Below are positions 12,686 through 25,668 of a stretch of 64,000 nt of DNA, piece by piece. The notes beneath the pieces are model-generated. The model saw nothing but the letters and a program-made list of their open reading frames with translations. It had not been told where the DNA came from and ran no database searches. The stretch lies in assembly GCA_001972305.1 (NCBI GenBank), contig BDDD01000874.1:63847-127846 (forward strand), written 5' to 3'. The position numbers and the translations under genes were made by a program. Within the stretch, counting starts at the first letter, position 1, and every line of letters begins with the position of its first letter. Source of the DNA: Cephalotus follicularis (lineage: Eukaryota; Streptophyta; Magnoliopsida; Oxalidales; Cephalotaceae).

Positions 12686-15600
12686 ACCCCGATTTTGGGG
12701 TCAAATTAGCGTTCCGAGATCGTTTAGTGCGTTAATTTATCGTTTTATATCTCTAGGGGCATAATCGTAAATTTTAAAAATTCATATTTTCAGTCGTTTC
12801 AACGTTTCTTCTTGAAGACAATACAAATGAATCGTCGTAAGTTCTTTACAGCGATTTCGGGGTCAAATTCGCGTTCCGTGACCGTTTAGTCGGTCAATCT
12901 ATGGTTTTTATATCTTTAGGGGCATAATCGTAAATTTTGAAATTTAATATTTTCAGTCGTTTCAACGTTTCTTTTTTAAGACAGTACCAATGAATCATCG
13001 TAATTTCTTTGCCACGATTTCGGGGTCAAATTCGCGTTTCGAGATCTTTTAATGCGTTAATTTATCGTTCTTATATCTCTAGGGGCATAATCGTAAATTT
13101 TGAAAATTCATGTTTTAAGTAATTTCAATGTTTCTTTTTGCAAACAGTACAAATGAATCGTTGTAAGTTGTTTGCAGTTATTTCGGGGTCAAATTCGCGT
13201 TACGAGATCGTTTAGTGCGTTAATTTATCGTTTTTATATCTCTATGGGCGTAATCATAAATTTTGATAGTTCATGTTTTCAGTCGTTTCAACGTTTCTTT
13301 TTGCAGACAGTACAAATGAATCGTCGTAAGTTGTTTGGCCTTATTTCGGGGTCAAATCCTCGTTCCGAGATCGTTTAGTGCCTTAATTTATCGTTTTTAT
13401 ATCTCTAGGGGCGTAATCGTAAATTTGGAATATTCATGTTTTCTGTCGTTTCGCCGTTTCTATTTAGAGACAGAACAAATGAATCGTTGGAAGTTGTTTG
13501 CCGCGATTTTCGGGTCAAATTCGCGTTCCCAGACCGTTTAGTCCATTAATTTATCGTTTTTATATCTTTAGGGTCGTAATCGTAAATTTTGAAATTTCAT
13601 GTTTTCACTCGTTTCAACGTTTCTTTTTGAAGACAGTACAAATGAATCATCGTAAGTTGATTGCCGCGATTTCGGGGTCAAATTCGCGTTCCGAGATCGT
13701 TTAGTGCGTTAATTTATCGTTTTTATATCTCTAGGGGCGTAATCGTAAATTTGGAATATTCATGTTTTCTGTCGTTTCAGCGTTTCTTTTTGCAGACAGT
13801 ACAAATGAATTGTCGTAAGTTGATTGCCGCCATTTCGGGGTCAAATTCGCATTCCGAGATCGTTTAGTGAGTTAATTTATCATTTTTATATCTCTACGAG
13901 CGTAATCGTAAATTTTGAAAATTCATGTTTTCAGTCGTTTCAACGTTCTTTTTTCAGGACAACACAAATGAATCGTCGTAAGTTCTTTGCCGCGATTGCG
14001 GGGTCAAATTCACTTTTCGAGTTCGTTTAGTGCATCAATTTATCGTTTTTATATCTCTAGGGGCGTAATCGTAAATTTGGAAAATTCATGTTTTCTGTCG
14101 TTTTACCGTTTCTTTTTAGAGACAGTACAAATGAATCGTTCTAAGTTGTTTACCGCGAATTTGGGGTCAAATTCGCGTTCCCAGACCGTTTGGTCCGTTA
14201 ATTTATCGTTTTTATATCTTTAGGGTCGTAATCGTAAATTTTGAAATTTCATTTTTTCAGTCGTTTCAACGTTTTTAATTCAAGACAGTACAAATAAATC
14301 GTCGTAAGTTCTTTGCCGCGATTTCGGGGTCAAATTCGAGTTTTGAGATCATTTAGTGCGTTAATTTATCGTTTTTATATCTCTAGGGGCGTAATCGTAA
14401 ATTTTAAAAATTCATGTTTTAAGTCGTTTAAAAAAAAAATTCTAGACAGTTCAAAGGAATCTTGTTAAGTTGTTTACAATTATTTCAGGGTCAAATTCTC
14501 GTTCCGAGATCGTTTAGTGCGTCAATTTATCGTTTTTATAACTCTACGGGCGTAATCGTAAATTTTGAAAATTCATGTTTTCAGTTGTTTCAACGTTTCT
14601 TTTTGCATACAGTACAAATGAATCGTCGTAAGTTGATTGCCGCGATTTCGGGGTCAAATTGGCGTTCCGAGATCGTTTAGTGCGTTAATTTATCGTTTTT
14701 ATATCTCTATGGGCGTAATCATAAATTTTGAAAATTCACGTTTTCAGTCGTTTCAACGTTTCTTTTTGTAGACATTTCAAAGGAATCCTCATAAGTTGTT
14801 TGCAGTGATTTTGGGGTCAAATTCGCGTTTCGAGATCGTTTGGTGCGTTAATTTATCGTTTTTATATCTCTGGGGGCATAATCGTAAATTTTGAAAATTC
14901 ATATTTTCAGTCGTTTCATCGTTTCTGTTTTAAGACAATACAAATGAATCATCGTAAGTTCTTTGCCGTAATTTCGGGGTCAAATTCGCGTTCCGAGACC
15001 GTTTAGTCCGTCAATCTATCGTTTTTATATTTTTAGGGGCGTAATCGTAAATTTTGAAATTTCATGTTTTCAGTCGTTTCAACGTTTCTTTTTGAAGACA
15101 GTACAAATGAATCGTCGTAATTTTTTTGCCGCGATTTCGGGGTTAAATTCGCGTTCCGGGATCGTTTAGTGCGTCCATTTATTGTTCTTATATCTCTAGG
15201 GGCGTAATCGTAAATTTTGAAAATTCATGTTTTAAGCCGGTTCAACGTTTCTTTTTACAGACAGTTCGAAGGACTCCTCATAAGTTGTTTGCAATGATTT
15301 CGGGGTCAAATTCTCGTTCCGAGATCGTTTAGTGCTTTAATTTATCGTTTTTTATATATTTAGGGGAATAATCGTAAATTTTGAAAATTCATGTTTTCAC
15401 ACGTTTCAACGTTTCTTTTTGCACACAGTACAAATAAATCGTCGGAAGTTGTTTACCGCGATTTCGGGGTCAAATTCGCGTTCCGAGATCGTTTAGTGCG
15501 TTAATTTATGTTTTTTATATCTCTAGGGGCATAATCGTAAATTTTGAAAATTCATGTTTTCAGTCGTTTGAACATTTCTTTTTGCAGACAGTACAAATGA

Positions 15601-16309
15601 ATCGTCGTAAGTTGATTGCCGCGATTTCGGGGTCAAATTCGCGTTTCGAGATATTTTAGTGCGTTAATTTATCATTTTTATATCTCTATGGGCGTAATCG
15701 TAAATTTTGAAAATTCACGTTCTCAGTCGTTTCAATGTTTCTTTTTGCACACAGTTCAAAGGAATCCTCATAAGTTGTTTGCACTAATTTCGGGGTCAAA
15801 TTCGTGATCCGATATTGTTTAGTGCGTCAATTAATTGTTTTTATATCTTTAGAGGCGTAATCGTAAATTTTAAAAATTCATGTTTTAAGTCGTTTCAACG
15901 TTTCTGTTTGAAGACAGTACAAATGAATAGTTGTAAGTTTTTTGCCGCGATTTCGGGGTCAAATTCTCGTTCCGAGATCATTTAGTGCGTTAATATATCG
16001 ACTTTATATCTCTAGGGGCGTAATCGTAAATTTTGAAAATTCTTGTTTTAGGTAGTTTCAATGTTTGTTTTTGCAGACAGTTCAAAGAAATCCTCACAAG
16101 TTGTTTGCACTGATTTCGGGGTCAAATTCGCGTTCTGAGACCGTTTAGTGCGTTAATTTATCGTTTTTATATCTCTAGGGGCATAATCGTAAATTTTGAA
16201 AATTCATGTTTTCAGCAGTTTCAACGTTTATTTTTGCAGACAGTACAAATGAATCGTCGTAGGTTGATTGCCGCGATTTCGGGGTCAAATTCGCGTTCCG
16301 AGATCTTTT

Positions 16310-19060
16310 AGTCCGTTAATTAATTGTTTTTATATCTTTAGGGGCGTAATCGTAAATTTTGAAAATTCATGTTTTAAGTCGTTTTAACGTTTCTTTTTGA
16401 AAACAGTACAAATCAATCGTCGTAAGTTGTTTGTCTCGATTTCGTTGTCAAATTCGCGTTTCGCGATTTTTTAGTGCGTCAATTTATCGTTTTTATAACT
16501 CTAGGGGCGTAATCGTAAATGTTAAAAATTCATATTTTAAGTCGTTTCAACGTTTTTTTTGAGACAGTTCAAAGGAATATTCATAAGTTGTTTACAATTA
16601 TTTCGGGGTCAAATTCGCGTTCCGAGATCGTTTAGTGCTTCAATTTATCGTTTTTTATATCTTTAGGGGCATAATCGTAAATTTTAAAAATTCATGTTTT
16701 CACACGTTTCAACGTTTCTTTTTGCACACAATACAAATGAATCACCGTAAGTTGTTTACCGCGATTTCGGGGTCAAATTCGCGTTCCGAAATCGTTTAGT
16801 GCGTCAATTTATCTTTATTATATCTCTAGGGGCATAATCGTAAATTTTGAAAATTAATGTTTTCAGTCGATTCACCGTTTCTTTTTGCAGATAGTACAAA
16901 TGAATCATCGTAAGTTGATTGCCGCGATTTCGGGGTCAAATTCGCGTTCCGAAAATGTTTAGTGCGTTAATTTATCGTTTTTATATCTCTATGGGCGTAC
17001 TCGTAAATTTTGAAAATTCACGTATTCAGTCGTTTCATTGTTTCTTTTTGCAGACAGTTTAAAGGAGTCCTCATAAGTTGTTTGCATTGATTTCGGGGTC
17101 AAATTCGCGTTCCGAGATTGTTTAGTGCGTCAATTAATTGTTTTTATATCTTTAGGGGCGTAATCGTAAATTTTGAAAATTCGTGTTTTAAGTCGTTTCA
17201 ACGTTTCTTTTTGAAGACAGTACAAATGAATCGTCGTAAGTTGTTTGTCTCGATTTCGTAGTCAAATTCGCGGTTCGAGATTTTTTAGTGTGTCAATTTG
17301 TCGTTTTCATATCTCTAGGGGCGTAATCGTAAATGTTTAAAATTCATGTTTTAAGTCGTTTCAACGTTTTTTTAAGACAGTTCAAAGGAATGTTCATTGG
17401 TTGTTTAAAATTATTTCGGGGTCAAATTCGCGTTCTGAGATCGTTTAGTGCGTCAATTTATCGTTTTTTATATCTTTAAGGGCATAATCGTAAATTTTGA
17501 AAATTCATGTTTTCACACGTTTCAACGTTTCTTTTTGCACATAGTACAAATGAATCGTCGTAAGTTCTTTACCGCGATTTCGGGGTCAAATTCGCGTTCC
17601 GATATCGTTTAGTGCGTTAATATATCGTTTTTATATCTCTAGGGGCGTAATCGTAAATTTTGAAAGTTCATGTTTTATGTAGTTTCAACGTTTGTTTTTG
17701 CAGACAGTTCAAAGAAATCCTCACAAGTTGTTTGCACTGTTTTCGGGGTCAAATTCGAGTTCTAAGACCGTTTAGTGCGTTAATTTATCGTTTTTATATC
17801 TCTAGGGGCATAATCGTAAATTTTGAAAATTCATGTTTTCAGTCATTTCAACGTTTATTTTTGCAGACAGTACAAATGAATCGTCGTAGGTTGATCACCG
17901 CGATTTCGGGGTCAAATTCGCGTTCCGAGATCGTTTAGTGCGTTAATTTATCGTTTTTATATCTCAATGGGCGTAATCGTAAATTTTAAAAATTCACGTT
18001 TTATGTCGTTTCAATGTTTCTTTTTGCAGACAGTTCAAAGGAATCCTCATCAGTTGTTTGCACTGATTTCGGGGTCAAATTCGCGTTCTGAGATTGTTTA
18101 GTGCGTCAATTAATTGTTTTTATATCTTTAGGGGCGTAATCGTAAATTTTGAAAATTCATGTTTTAAGTCGTTTCAACGTTTCTTTTTGAAGGCAGTACA
18201 AATGAATCATCGTAAGTTGTTTGTCTCGATTTCGTGGTCATATTCGCGTTTCGAGATTTTTTAGTGCGTTAATTTATCGTTTTTATATCTCTAGGGGCGT
18301 AATCGTAAATGTTAAAAATTCATATTTTAAGTCATTTCAACGTTTTTTTAAAGACAGTTCAGAGGAATCTTCATAAGTTGTTTACAATTATTTCGGGGTC
18401 AAATTCGCGTTCCGAGATCGTTTAGTGTGTCAATTTATCGTTTTTATATCTCTAGGGGCATAATCTTAAATTTTGAAAATTCATGTTTTCAGTCGTTTCA
18501 ACGTTTTTTTTTGCAGACAGTACAAAGGAATCGTCGTAAGTTGTTTGCCGTGATTTCGGGGTCAAATTCACATTCCGAGATCGTTTAGTGCGTCAATTTA
18601 TCGTTTTTATATCTCTAAGGGCGTAATCGCAAATTTTGAAAATTCATGTTTTCAGTCGTTTCAACGTTTCTTTTTGCAGACAGTACAAAGGAATCCTCAT
18701 AAGTTGTTTGCACTGATTTCGGGGTCAAATTCGCGTTCTGAGATTGTTTAGTGCGTCAATTAATTGTTTTTATATCTTTAGGGGCGTAATCGTAAATTTT
18801 GAAAATTCATATTTTAAGTCGTTTCAATGTTTCTTTTTTAAGAGAGTACAAATGAATCATCGTAAGTTGTTTGTCTCGATTTCGTGGTCAAATTCGCGTT
18901 TTGAGATTTTTTAGTGCGTTAATTTATCGTTTTTATATCTCTAGACGCGTAATCGTAAATGTTAAAAATTCATATTTTAAGTCGTTTCAACGTTTTTTCT
19001 AAGATAGTTCAAAGGAATCTTCATAAGTTGTTTACAATTATTTCGGGATCAAATTCCCCT
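16310..19060 (+). repeat. Run of a recurring three-monomer block (higher-order repeat)
   Basis: Four times here (near 16321, 17135, 18111 and 18761) the same ordered set of rare variants occurs: AATTAATTGTTTTTATATCT, about 111 bp later TTTGTCTCGATTTCG, then AAATGTT and ACAATTATTTCGGGG in the next monomer. Spacings of 814, 976 and 650 bp are close to 5, 6 and 4 monomer lengths. The same block also occurs near 7285, 8046 and 11667, with a related partial copy near 21041. Linked variants in fixed order show multi-monomer units being copied, but the unit spacing is irregular. Confidence 0.75.
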
Positions 19061-21578
19061 TCCGAGATCGTTTAGTGTGTCAATTTATCATTTTTATATC
19101 TCTAGGGGGCGTAATCGTAAATTTTTAAAATTCAAGTTTTCAGTCGTTTCAACGTTTCTTTTTGCAGACAGTACAAATTAATCGTCGTAAGTTGATTGCC
19201 GCGATTTCGGGGTCAAATTCGCGTTCCGAGATCGTTTAGTGCGTTAATTTATCGTTTTTATATCTCTATGGGCGTAATCATGAATTTTGATAATTCATGT
19301 TTTCAGTCGTTTCAACGTTTCTTTTTGCAGACAGTACAAATGAATCGTCGTAAGTTATTTGCCTTGTTTTCGGGCTCAAATTCTCGTTCCGAGATCTTTT
19401 AGTGCGTTAATTTATCGTTTTTATATCTCTAGGGGCGTAATCATAAATTTTGAAAATTAATGTTTTACTTCGTTTAAACGTTTCTTTTTGCAAACAGTTC
19501 AAAAGAATCCTCATTAGTTTTTTGCACTGATTTCGGGGTAAAATTCGTGTTCCGAGATTATTTAGTGCGTTAATTAATCGTTTTTATATCTCTAGGGGCG
19601 TAATCGTAAATTTGGAATATTCATGTTTTCTGTCGTTTCACCGTTTCTTTTTAGAGACAGTACAAATGAATCGTTGTAAGTTGTTTGCCACGATTTTGGG
19701 GTCAAATTCGCGTTCCCAGACCGTTTGGTCCGTTAATTTATCGTTTTTATATCTTTAGGGTCGTAATCGTAAATTTTGAAATTTCATGTTTTCAGTCGTT
19801 TAAACGTTTTTTTTTTCAAGACAGTACAAAAGAATCGTCGTAAGATCTTTGCCGTGATTTCGGGGTCAAATTCGCGTTTCGAGATTGTTTAGTGCGTCAA
19901 TTTATCGTTTTTATATCTCTAGGGGCGTAATCGTAAATGTTGAAAATTCATGTTTTAAGTCGTTTCAACGTTTTTTTTAAGACAGTTCAAAGGAATCTTC
20001 ATAAGTTGTTTACAATTATTTCGGGGTCAAATTCGCGTTCCGAGATCGTTTAGTGAGTTAATTTATCATTTTTATATCTCTACGAGCGTAATCGTAAATT
20101 TTGAAAATTCATGTTTTCAGTCGTTTCAACGTTTATTTTTGCAGACAGTTCAAAGGAATCCCCATAAGTTGTTTGCAGTGATTTCGGGGTCAAATTCGCG
20201 TTCAGAGATCGTTTAGTGCGTTAATTTATCGTTTTTATATATCTAGGGGCGTAATCATAAATTTTGAAAATTCTTGTTTTCAGTCGTATTGACGATTCAT
20301 TTTGCAGAGAGTACAAATGAATCGTCGTAAGTTATTTGCCTTGATTACGGGGTCAAATTCTCGTTCCGATATCTTTTAGTGCGTTAATTTATCTTTCTTA
20401 TATCTCTATGGGCGTAATCGTAAATTTTAAAAATTCATGTTTTAATTCGTTACAACGTTTCTTTTTGCAGACAGTTAAAAGGAATCCTCATAAGTTTTTT
20501 GCACTGATTTTGGGGTCAAATTCGCGTTCCGATATCGTTTAGTGCGTTAATTTATCGTTTTTATATCTCTAGGGGCGTAATCGTAAATTTGAAATATTCA
20601 TATTTTCTGTCGTTTCACTGTTTCTTTTTAGAGACAGTACAAATGAATCGTTGTAAGTTGTTTGCCGCGATTTCGGGGTCAAATTCGCGTTCCCAGACCG
20701 TTTGGTCCGTTAATTTATCGTTTTTATATCTTTAGCGACGTAATCGTAAATTTTGAAATTTCATGTTCTCAGTCGTTTCAACGTTTTTTTTTCAAGATAG
20801 TACAAATAAATCATCGTAAGTTTTTCGCCGCGATTTCGGGGTAATATTCCCGTTCCGAGATCGTTTAGTGCGTCAATTTATCGTTTTTATACCTCTAGGG
20901 GCGTAATCATAAATTTTAAAAATTCATGTTTTATGTCGTTTCAACGTTTCTTTTTGCAGACAGTTCAAAGGAATCCTCATAAGTTGTTTGCACTGATTTC
21001 GGGGTCAAATTCGCGTTCCGAGATTGTTTAGTGCGTCAATTAATTCTTTTTATATCTTTAGTGGCGTAATAGTAAATTTTGAAAATTCATGTTTTAAGTC
21101 GTTTCAACGTTTCTTTTTTAAGACAGTACAAATGAATCGTCGTAAGTTCTTTGCCGCGATTTCGTGGTCAAATTCGTGTTCCGAGGCCGTTTATTCCTTC
21201 AATTTATCGTTTTTATATCTTTAGGGGCATAATCGTAAATTTTGAAATTTCATGTTTTCAGTCGTTTCAACGTTTCTTTTTGAAGACAGTACAAATGAAT
21301 CGTCATAGTTTCTTTGCCGCGATTTCGAGGTCACATTAACGTTCCGAGATCGTTTAGTGCGTCAATTTATCGTTCTTATATGTCTAGGGGCGTAATCGTA
21401 AATTTTGAAAATTCACGTTTTCAGTCGTTTCAACGTTTCTTTTTGCAGACAGTTCGAGGGAATCCTCATAAGTTGTTTGCACTGATTTCGAGGTCAAATT
21501 CTCGTTCCGAGATCGTTTATTGCGTCAATTTATAGTTTTTATATCTTTAGGGGCGTAATCGTAAATTTTGAAAATTCA

Positions 21579-22295
21579 TGTTGAAAGGAATGTATGGCAA
21601 CCTTTAACTAAAGATAATGAATCTAAACAAGCACACAACACACAATCAAATAATCACAAGTAATAAAGAGAGAGAGTTAGAGAGTGTGCAAACAAATTTA
21701 TAGTGGTTCGGCAAAACCGTGCCTACGTCCACTTTCTCAAGAGCCCCTTGAGTTTCCACTAGAATCCACTAGCAACCTTTGATTTTCGGCTTACGGGTGC
21801 AAATCAAAGAAACCACCTTACAATTGATTTTGTGTTCCGGGTGCAAATCAATGAAACACCTTACAAGGGTTCACTCCCCTCTTTTACAATGAATGATAGA
21901 AAGGTTTTGGTTTGTGTTTACAAATAACCTCTTGAAGGTTGGATATGAAAGTTGTAGCTTAGTTACAAGCTTTGGATATGAAAGTGTAAAACTCTAGCTT
22001 CATTTAGTTTCTAGCCGTTGGTGAAGAAATAGAGCCGTAGGAGAAGTGTTGGAAGTTGTTGCTTAACGAATGGCTCTTTAAAACAAGTTCTGACATTGTT
22101 CCAGCTGACTAAAGCGTCGACGGAGTAGTCTTAAGCATCGAAGGTCATGTGACCGTTGGGGATCTCAATTTGAATTCTCAGCTCAAAGCGCAGGCATCAA
22201 CATGTTGGAGTCGACTGCCAGTTAAAGAGTCGACGCTTAGCCTTAAGAGTCGACGCTTAGTCAGTCTTGTAATTGCCATTTTGTTCTCTGCAACA
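21579..22295 (+). mobile_element. Probable solo LTR, Ty1/Copia type
   Basis: The satellite stops after TTGAAAATTCA and 717 bp of unrelated DNA begin with TGTTG and end with CAACA, the matching inverted ends usual for Ty1/Copia LTRs. Inside is TTTATAGTGGTTCGGCA followed by GTGCCTACGTCCAC, a motif I associate with plant LTRs. There is no PBS after the end and no gag or pol nearby, so it behaves as a solo LTR. No 5-bp target duplication is evident: ATTCA on the left, AACGG on the right. Thirteen bases (22296-22308) of unclear origin separate it from the resumed satellite, so the right flank was probably rearranged. The first TGTT is also satellite sequence, so the left edge is uncertain by a few bases. 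A 61-codon frame here is not considered a gene. Confidence 0.72.
22210..22260 (+). repeat. GTCGAC-centred short repeats in the Copia-type LTR
   Basis: GTCGAC occurs at 22116, 22210, 22229 and 22249. The last two lie in an exact 15-bp direct repeat, AGAGTCGACGCTTAG, at 22226-22240 and 22246-22260, a 20-bp period. Similar words occur in the other two LTR islands of this window. Confidence 0.85.
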
Positions 22296-22784
22296 AACGG
22301 TAGGTTCGTATTCCGAGATCGTTTAGTCCGTTAATTTATCGTTTTTATATCTCTAGGGGCGTAATCGTAAATTTTGAAAATTAATGTTTTCAGTCGTTCC
22401 AACGTTTCTTTTTGCAGACAGTACAAATTAATCGTCGGAAGTTGATTGCCGTGATTTCGGGGTCAAATTCGCGTTCTGAGATCGTTTAGTGCGTTAATTT
22501 ATCGTTTTAATATCTCTATGGGCGTAATCGTAAATTTTGAAAATTCACGTTTTTAGTTGTTTCAACGTTTCTTTTTGCAGACCGTTGAAAGAAATCCTCA
22601 TAAGTTGTTGCACTTATTTCGGGGTCAAATAAGCATTCCGAGATCGTTTAGTGCGTTACTTTATAGTTTTTATATCTCTAGGGGCGTAATCGTAAATTTT
22701 GAAAATTCATGTTTTAGGTCGGCTCAACGTTTCTTTTTTGCAGACAGTACAAATGAATCGTCGTAAGTAGATTGCGGGGTAAAA

Positions 22785-22875
22785 TTCTCATAAGTTTTTT
22801 TGCACTGATTTCGGGGTCATATTCTTTTCAAAGGAATCCTCATATGTTTTTTTGCACTGATTTCGGGGTCAAATT
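22785..22875 (+). repeat. Rearranged monomer with 52-bp internal duplication
   Basis: Part of a monomer is repeated at a 52-bp offset: CATAAGTTTTTTTGCACTG at 22789 and CATATGTTTTTTTGCACTG at 22841, each followed by ATTTCGGGGTCA. Just before, GTAGATTGCGGGGTAAAATT is a compressed cassette. It looks like a small out-of-phase duplication plus a deletion, near the Copia-type LTR. Confidence 0.8.
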
Positions 22876-25650
22876 CTCGTTCCGAGATCGTTTAGTGCGT
22901 CATTTATCGTTTTTATATCTCTAGGGGCGTAATCGTAAATTTTGAAACCTAATGTTTTAAGTCGTTTCAACGTTTCTTTTTGCAGACAGTACAAATGAAT
23001 CGTCGTAAGTTGTTAGCTGCGATTTCGGGGTCAAATTCACGTTCCGAGATCGTTTAGTGCATTCATTTATCGTTTTTATATCTCTAGGGGCGTAATGGTA
23101 AATTTTGAAAATTCATGTTTTCAGTCGTTTCAACGTTTCTTTTTGCAGACAGTACAAATGAATCAATGTAAGTTTTTTTCCGCAATTTCGGGGTCAAATT
23201 CGCGTTGCGAGATCGTTTAGTGCGTTAATTTATCGTTTTTATATCTCTAGAGGCATAATCATACATTTTGAAAATTCATGTTTTCAGTCATTTCAACGTT
23301 TCCTTGTGCAGACAGTTCAAAGCAATCCTCATAAGTTGTTTTCACTGATTTCGAGGTCAAATTCGCGTTCCGAAATCGTTTAGTGCGTCAATTTATCGTT
23401 TTTATATCTCTAGGGGCGTAATCGTAAATTTTGAAAATTCATGTTTTAAGTCGTTTCATCGTTTCCTTTTGAAGACAGTACAAATGAATCGTCGTAAGTT
23501 ATTTACACCGGTTTCAGGGTCAAATTCGAGGTACGAAATTGTTTAGTGCGTTAATTTATCGTTTTTATATCTCTAGGGGCATAATCGTAAATTTTGAAAA
23601 TTCATGTTTTAAGTCGTTTTAACGTTTCTTTTTGTAGATAGTTCAAAAGAATCCTCATATGTTGTTTGCACTGATTTCGGGGTCAAATTTGCTTTCCGAG
23701 ATCGTTTAGTGCGTTAATTTATCGTTTTAAATCTCTAGGGGCGTAATCGTAAATTTTGAAAATTCATGTTTTCAGTAGTTTCAATGTTTCTTTTTGCAGG
23801 TAGTACAAATGAATCGTCGTAAGATGTTTGCCGCGATTTCGGGGTCAACTTCGCGTTCCGAGATCGTTTAGTGCGTTAATTTATAATTTTTATATCTCTA
23901 GGGGCGTAATCATAAATTTTGAAAATTCATGTTTAAAGTCGTTTCAACGTTTATTTTTGCAGACAGTTCAAAGGAATCATCATAAGTTGTTTACACTGAT
24001 TTCGTGGTCAAATTCGAGTTTCGAAATCGTGTAGTACGTTAATTTATCGTTTTTATATCTCTAGGGGCGTAATCGTAAATTTTAAAAATTCATGTTTTCA
24101 GTCGTTTCAACCTTTCTATTTGTAGACAGTACAAATGAATCGTCGTAAGTTATTTGCAGCGATTTCGGGGTTAAATTCGCGTTCCGAGATCTTTTAGTGC
24201 GTTAATTTATCGTTTTTATATCTCAAGAGACGTAATCGTAAATTTTCAAAATTCATGTTTTCGGTCGTTTCAACGTTTCTTTTTGCCGATAGTACAAATG
24301 AATCGTCCTAAGTGTTTTGCTGCGATTTCGGGGTCAAATTCACTTTCCGAGATCGTTTAGTGCGTCAATTTATCATTTTTATATCTTTAGAGGCGTAATC
24401 GTAAATTTAAAAAATTCATGTTTTAAGTCGTTTCATCGTTTCCTTTTGAAGACTATACAAATGAATCGTCGTAAGTTGCTTACCGCGTTTTCGGGGTCAA
24501 ATTCGCGTTCTGAGGTTTTTTAGTGCGTCACTTTATCGTTTTTATATCTCTAGGGGCGTAATCGCAAATTTTGAAAATTCATGTTTTCAGTTTTTTCAAC
24601 GTTTCTTTTCGCAGACAGTTCAAAGGAATCCTCATAAGTTGTTTCCACTAATTTCGGGGTCAAATTCGCCTTCCGAGATCGTTTAGTGTGTCAATTTATC
24701 GTTTTTATATCTTTAGGGGCGTAATCGTAAATTTTGAAAATTCATGTTTTCAGTCGTTTCAACGTTTCTTTTTGCAGACAGTGCAAATGAATCGTCGTAA
24801 GTTGTTTGCCGCGATTTCGGGGCAAAATTCGCGTTCCGAGACCGTTTAGTCCGTTAATTTATCGTTTTAATATCTTTAGGGGCGTAATCGTAAATTTTAA
24901 AGTTTCATGTTTTCAGTCGTTTCAACGTTTCTTTTTGGAGATAGTACAAATGAATCGTCATAAGTTCTTTGTCGCGATTTCGGGGTCAAATTCACGTTCT
25001 GAGATCGTTTAGTGCGTCAATTTATCGTTCTTATATCTCTAGATGCGTAATCGTAAATTTTGAAAATTCATGTTTTAAGTCGGTTTAACGTTTCTTTTTG
25101 CAGACAGTTCAAAGGAATCCTCATAAGTTGTTTGCACTGATTTTGGGGTCAAATTCTCGTTCCAAGATCGCTTAGTGCGTCAATTTATCGTTTTCATATC
25201 TTTAGGGGCGTAATCGTAAATTTTGAAAATTCATGTTTTAAGTCGTTTCAACGTTTCTTTTTAAAGACAGTACAAATGAATCGTCGTAAGTTACTTGCCG
25301 CGATTTCAGGGTCAAATTCGAGTTCCGAGATCGTTTAATGCGTTAAGTTATCGTTTTTATATCTCTAGGGGCGTAATCGTAAATTTTGAAAAGTCAAGTT
25401 TTCAGTCGTTTCAACGTTTCTTTTTGCAGACAGCTCAAAGGAATCCTCGTAAGTTGCTTTCACTGATTTTGGGGTGAAATTCGAGTTCCGAGATCGTTTA
25501 GTACGTCAATATATCGTTTTTATATCTTTAGGGGCGTAATCGTAAATTTTTAAAATTCATGTTTTAAATCGTTTCAACGTTTCTTTTTTAAGACAGTACA
25601 GCTGAATGGTCGTAAGAGTTTGCCGCCATTTCGGGGTTAAATTCGCGTTC

Positions 25651-25668
25651 CAAGATTTTTTATTCAGT
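25651..25668 (+). repeat. Truncated satellite monomer
   Basis: GTTCCAAGATTTTTTA joins TTCAGTCGTTTCAACG at about 25661. The TTTATCGTTTTTATATCTC...AAATTTTGAAAATTC portion is missing, about 75-80 bp. Confidence 0.82.

Larger units (their letters stand above)
1..21578 (+). repeat. 163-bp satellite array, block 1
   Basis: Head-to-tail copies of one AT-rich monomer. Identical landmarks recur every 163 bp, for example the GCGATTTCGGGGTCAAATTC segment at 13172, 13335, 13498, 13661, 13824 and 13987. The monomer has a conserved part around TATATCTCTAGGGGCGTAAT and AAATTTTGAAAATTCATG, then CAACGTTTCTTTTTGCAGAC, then a variable cassette. The cassette is mainly GTACAAATGAATCGTCGTAAG-like or GTTCAAAGGAATCCTCATAAG-like. 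Copies differ from each other by point changes at perhaps 5-15% of positions (by eye). From 1 to about 6.3 kb many copies carry GGTCATATTCTCGTTCC and a GTCCAGATTTCGG ending. From about 7 to 21 kb the ATTAATTG, AGACCGTTTAGTCCG and TTTTTTAAGACAG variants dominate. The open frames across it are fortuitous. A length near one nucleosome repeat is usual for plant (peri)centromeric satellites; centromere function is not shown. Confidence 0.97.
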
